A stretch of 64,000 nt of DNA from VXNE01 sp965206615 (GCA_965206615.1 CBDBKI010000005.1:1116001-1180000); one strand, 5' to 3'; shown: positions 52,621-62,740, counted from the stretch's first letter. Made by a program: numbers and translations. The notes: generated from the letters alone by a model not told the origin.

Positions 52621-54810
52621 ATGAAGGAGCGCAAGTCTGTCCTGGGTCGAGTGGGAGCGACCCTCGCCGGCCTGCTGCTGGCAGGCGCCGCGACGGCGGA
52701 GGACACGCCGTCCGGGGCCGACGGTGACGCAACCGTCGTCGAGGAGATCGTCGTCACCGCGAACAAGCGGTCGCAGTCGATCCAGGACGTCGCCGGTTCC
52801 CTGAGCGCGCTCGGCGCGGAGGACCTCGATGCGAAAGGCATCAAGGACATGTACGACATTCAGTTCGCGGTCCCGAGCCTGCACTTCGGGCAGTTTCTCG
52901 GCACGGGGAGCCTCGCGATCCGCGGCATCGGCGAGTTCGCGAGGCAGCCGGGCGTGGCGGTGAGCCTCGACGGCATCTACCAGTCCAGGAGTAACACCGC
53001 CCAGCTCTACCAACTGGATCTCGAGCGGGTAGAGGTGTTGCGCGGGCCCCAGGGCACGCTCTACGGGCGCAACTCGAACGGCGGAGCGGTCAACTTCATC
53101 TCGGCCGCGCCCACCCGGGAGGTGGAAGGGATGCTGCGCGTCGGTTACGCCGAGTACGACGAGACCAAGATACAGGCCGTCTACAGCGGGCCGATCGGTG
53201 ACCGGGTGGCGTTGCGGATCTCCGCGGACCGCATAGATCGCGGCGAGGGCTGGGTCGAGAACCGGGTGCCCGGCGCGGAAGACCAGATGCAGGGCGAGTA
53301 CGGGAACGTTCGGCTCAAGCTGGCCGCCGAACTCTCGGACACGGTCTCCGCGGACCTCATGTACGCCAAGGGCACGATGGAGGGGCCGCTGGACCACATA
53401 AGCTGGATCACGTCCGAGCCGGAACGCGCCGCGGACCCGAAGTTCGCCACCGCGGCCCACACGACCGAGCCGCACGAAGTCTTCGTCGACACGAAGAGCG
53501 ACTCGGACCGCGACTTCGAGCTGTATGGCCTGACCGTCGAGTGGGACATGGGATGGGCCACGCTCAGGTCCGTCACCGCGCAGCAGGAGTTCTACGACTT
53601 CTTCCGGAGCGACCGGGACATCACGGAGCTGCCCCTCTTCGATGTTCTGGACACCTCGAGCCACGACACGTTCACCCAGGAGATCAACATCCTCGGCAGC
53701 AGCGACAGGTTGGACTGGGTCCTGGGCGCCTTCTACCTGCGGGACGAGTGGGACCGCCACACCCTGTTCCACAACGCGCTTCCCGTGTTCACCTTTCCCG
53801 TGCCGAGCCGGTTCAACTTCATGCTGCCGAAGTTCGACACGGACTCCCTGTCCTGGTTCCTCGACGCGACCTGGGAGGTCACCGACCGTGCGCGCCTGAG
53901 CGCGGGTGTGCGCCGCACGGAAGACGAGATCGACGAGTATCACCGCAACGAGTTTCTGGTGCTGGTTCCGGATCCCGTGATCGCTTTCGTGGCCTGCGAC
54001 CAGGCCACGCAGGAGGAGTGGGGCGCCACGACGGTCAGGGCGGTGGGTCAGTACGACGTCCACGACACCGGCAACGTCTACGTCTCCTATTCGGAAGGCT
54101 ACAAGGCGGGCGGGGTCGCCTATTACGAATGCGCTCTCCCCTATAGCCCGGAAACCGTGGGCGCCTACGAGCTGGGGTACAAGGCGACGTTCGGCGGGGG
54201 CCGCACCACGCTGAGCACCGCCGCCTTCTACTACGACTACACGGACTTCCAGGTGGTGCAGGTGATCGGGCTCAGCGCGGTCACGCGCAATGCGGGCGAT
54301 GCGGAGATACGCGGCCTCGAAGTCGAACTGTCGTCCATCCTGAGCGAGCACTGGATGGTGTCCGGGGCTGTCACGCTCCTGGACACCGAGTACGGCGACT
54401 TCATCAATCTCGATGGCATGCATCCCGAGCTGGGCTTCCAGAACGCGAAGGGGAACCCGCTCAACAAGGCGCCCAGGACCGCCATCAATCTGGGTGTCGC
54501 ATACAGCACCCCGGTGCAGTGGGGCGGGCGCCTGACCCTGCGCGCCGACGCGGCGTTCCGGTCCCGCACGTACTTCCGGGAGTTCAAGGACAAGGCGGAC
54601 TCGCAGGGCGCCTACACGGTGGTGAACCTGAATGCCAGCTGGGAGAGCGAGGATCGCGGTTGGGAAGCGCGGCTCTACGCCAGGAACGCGACCGACGAGG
54701 AGTACATCACGTTCGTCCTGGGATCGGGCACGACCGGCGCGCGGCTCGGGAGCTGGGGCATGCCGCGCCAGGTGGGACTGGAAGTGACGCGCCGATTCGG
54801 TGCGCGCTGA
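52621..54810 (+). CDS. TonB-dependent receptor
   Basis: A 729-residue outer-membrane receptor with no STN domain. Signal peptide (SVLGRVGATLAGLLLAGAATA), TonB box EEIVVTANKR, plug with SLAIRGIGEFARQPGVAVSLDGIY and LRGPQGTLYGRNSNGGAVNF, then a 22-strand barrel ending GMPRQVGLEVTRRFGAR. A GGAGGAGAG site precedes the ATG. It follows the Rieske dioxygenase and selW, so it may import the dioxygenase substrate; substrate unknown. Its signal peptide resembles the internal signal-like segment of the receptor at the left edge. Confidence 0.93.
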   Translation: MKERKSVLGRVGATLAGLLLAGAATAEDTPSGADGDATVVEEIVVTANKRSQSIQDVAGSLSALGAEDLDAKGIKDMYDIQFAVPSLHFGQFLGTGSLAIRGIGEFARQPGVAVSLDGIYQSRSNTAQLYQLDLERVEVLRGPQGTLYGRNSNGGAVNFISAAPTREVEGMLRVGYAEYDETKIQAVYSGPIGDRVALRISADRIDRGEGWVENRVPGAEDQMQGEYGNVRLKLAAELSDTVSADLMYAKGTMEGPLDHISWITSEPERAADPKFATAAHTTEPHEVFVDTKSDSDRDFELYGLTVEWDMGWATLRSVTAQQEFYDFFRSDRDITELPLFDVLDTSSHDTFTQEINILGSSDRLDWVLGAFYLRDEWDRHTLFHNALPVFTFPVPSRFNFMLPKFDTDSLSWFLDATWEVTDRARLSAGVRRTEDEIDEYHRNEFLVLVPDPVIAFVACDQATQEEWGATTVRAVGQYDVHDTGNVYVSYSEGYKAGGVAYYECALPYSPETVGAYELGYKATFGGGRTTLSTAAFYYDYTDFQVVQVIGLSAVTRNAGDAEIRGLEVELSSILSEHWMVSGAVTLLDTEYGDFINLDGMHPELGFQNAKGNPLNKAPRTAINLGVAYSTPVQWGGRLTLRADAAFRSRTYFREFKDKADSQGAYTVVNLNASWESEDRGWEARLYARNATDEEYITFVLGSGTTGARLGSWGMPRQVGLEVTRRFGAR

Positions 54811-54827
54811 TCGGCGCAGCGCGCGCC

Positions 54828-54845
54828 GGACCGGACCGGCGCGCG
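54828..54845. repeat. 18-bp direct repeat, left copy
   Basis: GGACCGGACCGGCGCGCG occurs here and again, identical, at 56977-56994. The copies bracket a 2.1-kb block of gene fragments plus a carboxylesterase gene, suggesting a recombination or insertion boundary. Confidence 0.75.
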
Positions 54846-54960
54846 ACGCGGGGCGCCCGGGGAACCTTCTCGAAGACGCTGCCCTCGAACCTGAGCATGG
54901 GCAATGGCATCGACCGGATGGTCGAGGATTCCTCGGGCCAGGCGGGCCTCGAGACGGTGT
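54843..54960 (+). pseudogene. fragment of a Rieske dioxygenase alpha-subunit gene
   Basis: About 117 bases that match 51290-51407 with about five substitutions by eye (encoding the region around GTFSKTLPSNLSMG, IDRMVED and SGQAG). It begins and ends inside the gene, so it is a remnant of a closely related second alpha-subunit gene, or of gene conversion. Confidence 0.85.
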
Positions 54961-54966
54961 GGCATT

Positions 54967-55016
54967 CCGGATCTCCGCGGACCGCGTAAACCGCGGAGAG
55001 GGCTGGGTCGAGAACA
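54967..55016 (+). pseudogene. fragment of a TonB receptor gene
   Basis: About 50 bases related to 53216-53268 of the intact receptor; it encodes RISADRVNRGEGWVEN against RISADRIDRGEGWVEN. It is joined directly to the dioxygenase fragment, forming a mosaic scar. Confidence 0.8.
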
Positions 55017-55035
55017 CTTCACAAGGGGTAATACC

Positions 55036-56544
55036 GTGAGATCGGTTTTCTGCGTGGTTTTTGTTCTATTGGCGCTCGGCGTTCACGCGGCCGATCACGC
55101 CGTCTCGATCGACAGTGGCACCCTGTCGGGAGCGGTCATGGACGATGGCGTCCGAGTATTCAAAGGCATTCCCTACGCGGCGCCACCGGTCGGCGAGTTG
55201 CGGTGGCGTGCACCCGCAGTCCCCGAAAGCTGGGAGGGGGTTCGATCAGCCACCGAGTTCGGTCCCATCTGCCCTCAGACATCCGGGCTGGCAGCCATGA
55301 GTGGCGGCGTTCTGCCGACGACTGACGAGGACTGCCTGTTTTTGAACGTCTGGACCCCGGCGCTGTCGGCCGATGAGTCGCTTCCGGTGATGGTCTGGAT
55401 TCACGGCGGTGCCCTGAGTCTCGGCTGGAGCAACCAGTCAGTCTATGACGGGCATGAGATCGCAAGGCGAGGCGTCGTGCTGGTGAGCATCAACTATCGG
55501 CTTGGACCGCTCGGTTTCCTGGCGCATCCGGCACTGACCAAGGAGGCAGGCGTCTCCGGTAACTATGGCTTTCTGGATCAGGTCGCCGCGCTGGCGTGGG
55601 TAGAGCGCAATATCGCCGCGTTCGGCGGCGATCCGAATCAGGTCACCATATTCGGGGAGTCAGCGGGCGGCACCAGCGTCGTGACGCTGCTCAGCTCGCC
55701 CTCGACGAAGGGTCTGGTGGATCGCGCTATTGCACAGAGTCCCTGGTTCTCCGAAGACAACGTTGCCGAGTTGTCGAGTGCCGAAGCCATCGGATCCACA
55801 TGGACCGAGGCCATTGCGCCCGGCAAGGACCTCGCAGCGCTCCGACAGATCCCCGCCGATGATCTCGTTGGCGATGGCAAGGTCGAGCTGCCCATGTACG
55901 TCACCGTGGACGGGGATTTTCTGCCCCGTTCCGTCGAGTCGATCTTCGCCCGGGGCCAGCAACTGGACGTTCCCCTCGTCGTGGGTACCAACGCCGATGA
56001 AGGCACCATGTTCGTGATGATGCAGGGGTATGCCACCAAAGCGGATTTCGAGCAAGGTCTGAGGGATCGTTACGGTGATGCCGCAGGCGCTATGCTCGAA
56101 CTGTACCCAGCGACGCAGGACACGGAAGTTCGAGGAGCCGTCAGCCAGTGGCTCACCGATACGTGGATCCTGAGAGCTGCCCGAGTCTTTCTCGACGGCA
56201 TGTCCAACAGCTCATCTTCTGCCTACCAGTACCACTTCACACGGGCCGTGCCAGGCAACCCTCTTGGCGCCCATCACGGGGCTGAGCTGCGTTACGTGTT
56301 CAACACGATGGGTGGCCAGGGCCGTACCACGGCGGCGGAAGACGTGGCACTGGCGGAATCGATGATCGCGTACTGGACTCGGTTCGCGAAGACCGGCAAT
56401 CCCAACCTCAACGGCTTCGAGCGCTGGCCGGAATACGGCGCTGCTCGATCCTATCTGGAGCTGGGTGACTCGATCAAGAGCGGTCGAGCGCTCGGAGCTG
56501 AGCGGCTCGACCGCCTGGAGGCCATCCGCGGGGGTACGGAGTGA
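55036..56544 (+). CDS. secreted type-B carboxylesterase
   Basis: A 502-residue alpha/beta hydrolase of the carboxylesterase-B/para-nitrobenzyl esterase family. GTG start at 55036; signal peptide SVFCVVFVLLALGVHAAD. Landmarks: VRVFKGIPYAAPPVGELRWR, EDCLFLNVWTP, the oxyanion hole VMVWIHGGAL, the nucleophile elbow TIFGESAGGTSV (Ser), GTNADEGTMF (acid) and a histidine in GAHHGAELRYVF. The codon use looks less GC-extreme than its neighbours, and it lies in the block bounded by the 18-bp repeats, so recent acquisition is possible. Confidence 0.9.
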   Translation: MRSVFCVVFVLLALGVHAADHAVSIDSGTLSGAVMDDGVRVFKGIPYAAPPVGELRWRAPAVPESWEGVRSATEFGPICPQTSGLAAMSGGVLPTTDEDCLFLNVWTPALSADESLPVMVWIHGGALSLGWSNQSVYDGHEIARRGVVLVSINYRLGPLGFLAHPALTKEAGVSGNYGFLDQVAALAWVERNIAAFGGDPNQVTIFGESAGGTSVVTLLSSPSTKGLVDRAIAQSPWFSEDNVAELSSAEAIGSTWTEAIAPGKDLAALRQIPADDLVGDGKVELPMYVTVDGDFLPRSVESIFARGQQLDVPLVVGTNADEGTMFVMMQGYATKADFEQGLRDRYGDAAGAMLELYPATQDTEVRGAVSQWLTDTWILRAARVFLDGMSNSSSSAYQYHFTRAVPGNPLGAHHGAELRYVFNTMGGQGRTTAAEDVALAESMIAYWTRFAKTGNPNLNGFERWPEYGAARSYLELGDSIKSGRALGAERLDRLEAIRGGTE

Positions 56545-56596
56545 GCTCACCCCAATCCACCTTCGTGAATAGTCCGGGCCAGGAGCTTGCGCCGTA

Positions 56597-56640
56597 GAAG
56601 TTTCGCGCAGCGAAACTTCCAACGCGACCGTCAGGTCGCG
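56597..56640. other. two adjacent perfect hairpins
   Basis: GAAGTTTCGC, loop GCA, GCGAAACTTC (10-bp stem, 56597-56619), followed by CGCGACC, loop GTCA, GGTCGCG (7-bp stem, 56623-56640). They lie just after the carboxylesterase gene. They may terminate transcription or be part of a mobile repeat; neither carries a T run. Confidence 0.6.
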
Positions 56641-56656
56641 CTAGCAGGAGGCAGAG

Positions 56657-56967
56657 ATGTCGGCGTACCACCGACGCTATCTCGACGCCCTGCTCGAGCA
56701 GCTCGGGGTCGAGCGGAACGTGACCTTGGTGGTTCACGACTGGGGCTCCGCACTCGGCTTCGACTGGGCGAACCGGCACCGCGATGCGGTGCAGGGGATA
56801 GCGTACATGGAGGCGATCGTGTGTCCGATGAACTGGCCCCGGTCCCCGAAGCCGGGCACCACGCTGTTCCAGGCGTTCCGCAGCCCCGAGGGCGAGAAGC
56901 TGGTCCTCGAGCAGAACGCCTTCATCGAGAAGGTGCTGCCGGGCTCGATCTTGCGGAGGCTCGGTGA
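56657..56967 (+). pseudogene. haloalkane dehalogenase fragment
   Basis: The middle of a haloalkane dehalogenase: YHRRYLDALLEQLGV, TLVVHDWGSALGFDWANRH with the nucleophile Asp in HDWG, GIAYMEAIV, and FQAFRSPEGEKLVLEQNAFIE followed by KVLPGSILR. Normal proteins are about 300 residues. Here the first 75 or so residues and the C-terminal third with the catalytic His are missing, and homology stops near 56965, just before the right 18-bp repeat. Non-functional remnant. Confidence 0.8.
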
Positions 56968-56976
56968 CGCCGAGAA

Positions 56977-56994
56977 GGACCGGACCGGCGCGCG
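56977..56994. repeat. 18-bp direct repeat, right copy
   Basis: Identical to 54828-54845 (GGACCGGACCGGCGCGCG). It lies just before the 3' end of ahcY (57008). Confidence 0.75.
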
Positions 56995-57007
56995 CAGGCG
57001 CTCGTCG

Positions 57008-58369
<1,362 letters not shown>

Positions 58370-58396
58370 GGGTGCTCCAACTGGGGCAAACGGCGA

Positions 58397-58402
58397 ATTA
58401 TA
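58397..58402 (-). promoter_or_regulatory. candidate -10 element for ahcY
   Basis: Perfect TATAAT on the minus strand, 27 bases before the ahcY start. No convincing -35 hexamer is seen at 16-18 bases, so the promoter is tentative. I looked for an S-adenosylhomocysteine riboswitch in the leader and saw none. Confidence 0.4.
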
Positions 58403-58438
58403 CGGCCCGTGCTCCGCATCCCGGGATACGGACGCGCC

Positions 58439-58528
58439 GTAGGGGCCGCCCGTGTGGCGGCCCGTGCCCAAATCATGCACGGTTTCGAAACGGGCGACCA
58501 CGAGGGACGCCGCGAGGCCCGCCCCTAC
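58439..58528. repeat. TGTAGGGG-type repeat copy upstream of ahcY
   Basis: Starts GTAGGGGCCGCCC, contains ACGGGCGACCACGAGGG and ends GCCCGCCCCTAC. It overlaps the last four bases of the HIT-protein gene. Confidence 0.7.
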
Positions 58529-58947
58529 GCCCCCAGCTCCGCCCGAATCCGCGCCGCGTGCTTCCGTAGCTCCGCCGGGTCCGCCATCGACCGTGCATGG
58601 AACGTCAAGCCTTCGCCCTCGTAGCGCGGAACCACGTGGAAGTGCAGGTGGAAGACCGTCTGCCCGGCGTCGCGGCCATTGAGCTGCATCAGCATCATCC
58701 CGGCGGGCTGGAACGCGGCCTGTACCGCCTGGGCCACGCGCCGGGTGGTCGCGGAGAGGGTCTGCCACGCCTCGGGACTGAGGGCGAACAGGCTCTCGGC
58801 GGGTTCGCGCGGGATCACGAGCGTGTGTCCCGGGCTCTGCGGCATCAGGTCCATGAACGCCACGCAGTGCTCCTCGTCGAGCACGACATGGGCGTCCGCT
58901 TCCCCGCGGAGGATCTTCGCGAAGACGTTGTTCGGGTCGTAGGCCAT
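58525..58947 (-). CDS. HIT family hydrolase
   Basis: A 140-residue histidine-triad nucleotide hydrolase/transferase. NVFAKILRGEADAHVV is the N-terminal start, FMDLMPQSPGHTLVIPR follows, and the catalytic triad reads FHLHFHVVPRY (H-x-H-x-H). The C-terminus, HARSMADPAEL, fits HinT-like proteins. It is downstream of the LLM gene on the same strand with a six-base gap. Confidence 0.93.
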   Translation of the reverse strand: MAYDPNNVFAKILRGEADAHVVLDEEHCVAFMDLMPQSPGHTLVIPREPAESLFALSPEAWQTLSATTRRVAQAVQAAFQPAGMMLMQLNGRDAGQTVFHLHFHVVPRYEGEGLTFHARSMADPAELRKHAARIRAELGA

Positions 58948-58953
58948 CGGCGG

Positions 58954-60018
58954 TCAGCCCGCCGCCGACATCTCCATGCCCCTCGGCACGCCCGGGGTCT
59001 TGACCGCCTGTACGCGCGCCAGGATGTCCCGGAACTGCTCCTCCTGCTCCGGCGTGTCCCGCGGGATGCCGCCGAGGCTCGCGCGCGACGCGTATTCGCG
59101 GTGCTCGCGGAGGAAGTCCGGCAGGCCGTCGTAGGTGGCGGTCTGGGCGAGGGTCAGGATGTCGTCGACGGTCACGGTGTCACGCATCTCGTCCCACTTG
59201 CCGCGCAGCGAGAGGGCGTGCAGTTTCATGCCGAGGTCCGTGAGCCCGTGCAGGGCCAGGACCTTGTGGTAGGTGCGGGTGGAGCCGTAGAAGGACAGCG
59301 TGCGGCGCATGTCGAGCGCCTTCTGCTCGATCTCGCTGTCGTTCTCGCCGAGGATGAGGTAGCCGCTCTCGGCGACCTCGATGTCAGCCCACGTGCGACC
59401 GGATCGCTCCAGCCCGGTCTGGATGCCGGGCAGCAGCACCTCGCGCATGTACTTGTCCGACATGATGCCGCCGTGGGGCATGGCGACGTCGGCCACTTCG
59501 CCGGTCACCCGGGCCATGCCGGGGCCGACGATGGCGAGCCCGACCTTCGGACGATCGAACTCGATGGGTCCGGCATTGAAGTTCGGCGTCATGAGCGTGT
59601 AGGTGTATTGCTTGCCGAGGAACTCCGCCGGTTTGCCGTCCTGCCAGGAGTCCCACACGGCATGCATCATGCGGATGTACTCGCGCATGCGCGGCGCCGG
59701 CGGCGACCAGGTGCCACCGAAGCGGCGCTCGTTGTGGCCCTTCACCTGGCTGCCGAGACCGAGACAGAAACGCCCGCCGGAGAGGTGCTGCAGGTCCCAG
59801 GCTTCCATCGCGAGCACGAAGGGACTGCGCGGGAAGGCGATGGTCACGGAGGTCTGCAGGCCGATGCGGCTAGTGGCCGTCGCCGCCACGGTCATGATCA
59901 TGATCGAGTCGTGGTCGAGTTCGCCGCAGGTGATGCAGTCGAAGCCGGCGGCCTCTGCCGCCTGCGCCTGTGCGGGGATGGTGGCCGGCCAACCGCCGAC
60001 GCCGGTGATGACTTTCAT
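58954..60018 (-). CDS. LLM-class (F420-dependent type) oxidoreductase
   Basis: A 354-residue luciferase-like TIM barrel. It opens KVITGVGGWPATIPAQAQAAEAAGFDC; ITCGELDHDSIMIM, GLQTSVTIAFPRSPFVLAM and LGLGSQVKGHNERRFGG are the flavin/F420 contact blocks, in the order of TIGR03617-like F420 enzymes. The substrate is unknown. The ATG at 60018 follows an AAGGAGC site. Probably co-transcribed with the sulfatase gene upstream (36-base gap). Confidence 0.88.
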   Translation of the reverse strand: MKVITGVGGWPATIPAQAQAAEAAGFDCITCGELDHDSIMIMTVAATATSRIGLQTSVTIAFPRSPFVLAMEAWDLQHLSGGRFCLGLGSQVKGHNERRFGGTWSPPAPRMREYIRMMHAVWDSWQDGKPAEFLGKQYTYTLMTPNFNAGPIEFDRPKVGLAIVGPGMARVTGEVADVAMPHGGIMSDKYMREVLLPGIQTGLERSGRTWADIEVAESGYLILGENDSEIEQKALDMRRTLSFYGSTRTYHKVLALHGLTDLGMKLHALSLRGKWDEMRDTVTVDDILTLAQTATYDGLPDFLREHREYASRASLGGIPRDTPEQEEQFRDILARVQAVKTPGVPRGMEMSAAG

Positions 60019-60053
60019 GGATGCTCCTTGAAGTGGTTGTGTTGCGGGCTGGC

Positions 60054-61574
60054 TCAGGCCACCCCGAGTCGCTCGAACTGGTCCGCCGGCGCTTCCACCG
60101 CCTGCAGCCCCTCGCGCAGCAATTCCACCATGTCGGCCTCGTCCGTGCCGCCGAGACGGTTCTCGTCTTCGGTGGGGTCGAGGTCGATGTCGTACAGGTG
60201 GTGCTCGCCCACGCGCGGCCGCGCGCACCAATAGGGGAGCGGGTCGCCTTCGGCGAAGGGCTGGCGCAGCACCGGAATGTCGCTGCCGGGCATGAAGTCG
60301 AGTCGGGCGCGGCGGTCGGGCTTCGGGAAGGTCGGGTCGAAGCGGTGGATCGGCATGGTGGACCAGCGGTTCGACCACATCGACAGGGGGAACGGGGAGG
60401 TCGCGGGTGCGCGCGCGTACTTGCGCCGCCCGTCGTGCACCTGCACCCAGTTGCCGAAGATGCCGCCCAGCGCCCACTCGCGCACGGAGTCGGCGCTGCC
60501 GTCCAGCAGGGGCACGAGCGATTTGCCGTGCGTGCGATGGTTCGGGTGCACGCCGAAGACGTCGCACAGCGTCGCGTTGATGTCGACGTTCGTCGTGAGC
60601 GCGTCGACGCGATGGGGCTCGATGCCGGGGTAGTGGATGTAGAGCGGTGTGTGTCCGAGCGGCTCGTACTGCGGGACCATGGGTTTGCCGAACAGGTCCT
60701 TCTCGCCGAGGTAGTGGCCGTGGTCCGTGCACAGGACCACCATCGTGTCATCCCACAGGTCCTGCCGGTCGATGGCATCGAGCACCTTGCCGAACCAGTG
60801 GTCGATCATGGAGAGCTTCGAACCGTAGTTGCAGCGCACGTGGCGCGCCTCGCGCTCCGTGATGACGCCGCGCTCGACGCCGCGCACCGTGTACGGCGGC
60901 CAGATCATCACGTCGCCCTGCCAGGTGTCGTCGTAGCGGTTGACCCAGGGCGCGGGGGTGTCGAACGGCTCGTGCGGGTCGAACTCGTCGACGAACAGCA
61001 GGAAGCGGTCGAAGTGCGCCGCGTTCTCGTCGACCCAGTCCGCCGTCGCCTGCATCGTCCTGGGGCCGGGGAAATCGAGCTCCCGGCGGAACCAGGTGCG
61101 CGACTCGTCGTAGTGGAACTGCGCCCGGGTGGCCGGCAGGGCCGGGGCGCCCATCCATGTGTTGTCCGGGCGCGACTTCCACGGGTCGCCCTCGTGGCCG
61201 CGCAGGTAGTTCCAGGCGTAGAAGTCGGCGTGGTAGTTCTCGCCGCCGGTCTCGAACAGGTGCGGATGGTCGGTGACGAGCATCGTGGTCACGCCGTCGC
61301 GCCGCAGTTGCGCGGTGATCGGTTCTTCCCAGAGTTCGATGGAGCCCCACGGCTTCCAGAGAAAGTCGAGCGCCCCGCAGAGGATGTCGTGGCGGGCCGG
61401 CATGCACGGCAGCGATCCCGTGAAGTGGCGATCGAAACGCACGGCGCGCTGCGCAAAGCGGTCGATGTTGGGTGTCTCGAACTCGGTGCCGCCGTAGTCC
61501 TCGATCATGTGGCGGTTGAGGCTGTCCAGCAGGATGACGATGGCGCGCTGGGGGCGCCTGGCCGGTTCGTTCAT
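60054..61574 (-). CDS. type I sulfatase
   Basis: A 506-residue sulfatase. The N-terminal metal site is IVILLDSLNRHMIEDYGG, the formylglycine motif CMPAR begins at Cys57 (SLPCMPARHDI, canonical C-x-P-x-R), and FVDEFDPHEPFDTP and VLCTDHGHYLGE are the remaining metal-binding blocks. No signal peptide. The start is ATG at 61574; an ATG 5 codons upstream is possible. Substrate unknown; proximity to the GH88/GH105 gene suggests sulfated polysaccharide use, which is inference. Confidence 0.9.
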   Translation of the reverse strand: MNEPARRPQRAIVILLDSLNRHMIEDYGGTEFETPNIDRFAQRAVRFDRHFTGSLPCMPARHDILCGALDFLWKPWGSIELWEEPITAQLRRDGVTTMLVTDHPHLFETGGENYHADFYAWNYLRGHEGDPWKSRPDNTWMGAPALPATRAQFHYDESRTWFRRELDFPGPRTMQATADWVDENAAHFDRFLLFVDEFDPHEPFDTPAPWVNRYDDTWQGDVMIWPPYTVRGVERGVITEREARHVRCNYGSKLSMIDHWFGKVLDAIDRQDLWDDTMVVLCTDHGHYLGEKDLFGKPMVPQYEPLGHTPLYIHYPGIEPHRVDALTTNVDINATLCDVFGVHPNHRTHGKSLVPLLDGSADSVREWALGGIFGNWVQVHDGRRKYARAPATSPFPLSMWSNRWSTMPIHRFDPTFPKPDRRARLDFMPGSDIPVLRQPFAEGDPLPYWCARPRVGEHHLYDIDLDPTEDENRLGGTDEADMVELLREGLQAVEAPADQFERLGVA

Positions 61575-61630
61575 GCGTTCCTCTCCCACGGATTCCCGCC
61601 CATGCTACGACGCGGTTCCGCGGTGCGCCA

Positions 61631-61710
61631 TGTACGGGACGGGCTTGTCCCGTCCCGCTTCGAATTCATGCAAGGATGAGAGACGGGCGACCACAAGGGT
61701 CGCCCCTACA
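61631..61710. repeat. TGTAGGGG-type repeat, compact full copy
   Basis: TGTACGGGACGGGCTTGTCC at the left, CTTCGAATTCATGCA in the centre, and GGGCGACCACAAGGGTCGCC plus CCTACA at the right. It gives the clearest view of the element's architecture (ends TGTA and TACA). Confidence 0.8.
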
Positions 61711-61734
61711 TTCCACGGGACATCCGGAGGTCAG

Positions 61735-62688
61735 ATGAACATCGATCCGCGATCTGTCGCCGAGCGTCTTGCCGGCATCTACGGTCACGCCGTCGAATCG
61801 CCGCTGATGTACCCCACGGGGGTCGCCTTTCTGGGTCGGCTCCGGCTCGCGGGTCCTGACACGGAGGTCGTCGACGACATCGCGCGTCTCGCGGAGCCCC
61901 TGCTGGCGGCGCCGGATACCGTGCCGGACTGGGCGCCCTGCCTGGCGGTGGCCTGTTTTGCGGATGAACTCCTCGCCGCCACGGGGGACGCGCGCTACCG
62001 CGACTTCCTCGTCCGCCAGGCCGACCGTTTCGTGCCGGACCCGGACATCCGCGTGGAGGACTTCTTCTTTGCCGGGACGCTGCTCGGCCGTGCCCATGCC
62101 GTCACCGGCGAGGTGTCCTACCGGCGCCGGCTGGTCGACTACCTGCGCGCGGTCGACACCCGCCAGCCGGACGGCCTCTACTGGCACTGCCATGCGTCCC
62201 CGTACTACTGGGGCCGCGGCAATGCCTTTGCCGCCCTTGGCTTCGCGGAGGCGCTCTCGCACCTCGGCGCTGCCGGCGCGGAGGACCTGCTCGCTACCCA
62301 CGTCGAGCACCTGTCCGCACTGGCCGGCCATCAGGATGGCTCCGGTCTCTGGCGACAGCTCAGTGACGATCCGGCGACGTATCTCGAGCACAGCGCGACG
62401 ACCATGATCGGCGTCGCCGTTGCCCGGGGCCTGCGCGAGGGGATTCTGGGGCGCGATCCGTGGCTGGGCGTGGCGGAACGGGCCTGGGCCGGGGCCGCGG
62501 CCCGCATCGGCGCCGGCGGCGAGCTCGAGCAGGTCTGTGTCGGCACGGGCCCTCTGGAGTCTCGCCAGGCGTATGTCGACCGGCCGTTCAGTACGGGCAC
62601 GGACGCCCGTGGCGGGGCCATGGCGCTCTGGTTCGCGGTGGAAATGGCCGGCTTGATCGAAGGGGATTCCGCGTCGTCGCCAGGTTGA
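61735..62688 (+). CDS. GH88/GH105-like unsaturated glycosyl hydrolase
   Basis: A 317-residue (alpha/alpha)6-barrel protein. The landmarks I use are VEDFFFAGTLLGRAHAVTG, DGLYWHCHASPYYWGRGNAFAALG (substrate-binding histidine and WGRGN block conserved in unsaturated rhamnogalacturonyl hydrolases) and the closing GGAMALWFAVEMAGL. An aspartate residue near DFFFAG could be catalytic. The ATG at 61735 has a CGGAGG site. No signal peptide. Enzyme class is inferred from motifs; the substrate is not determinable. Confidence 0.8.
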   Translation: MNIDPRSVAERLAGIYGHAVESPLMYPTGVAFLGRLRLAGPDTEVVDDIARLAEPLLAAPDTVPDWAPCLAVACFADELLAATGDARYRDFLVRQADRFVPDPDIRVEDFFFAGTLLGRAHAVTGEVSYRRRLVDYLRAVDTRQPDGLYWHCHASPYYWGRGNAFAALGFAEALSHLGAAGAEDLLATHVEHLSALAGHQDGSGLWRQLSDDPATYLEHSATTMIGVAVARGLREGILGRDPWLGVAERAWAGAAARIGAGGELEQVCVGTGPLESRQAYVDRPFSTGTDARGGAMALWFAVEMAGLIEGDSASSPG

Positions 62689-62740
62689 CTCCGGTGATAG
62701 AGTGTCGCCCCCACGCGCCGCCCCAACCCAGGAAAGACCC

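Noticed and set aside
58370..58438. S-adenosylhomocysteine riboswitch upstream of ahcY
   Set aside because: The leader is only about 20 nt after the candidate -10 and has none of the conserved SAH riboswitch segments.
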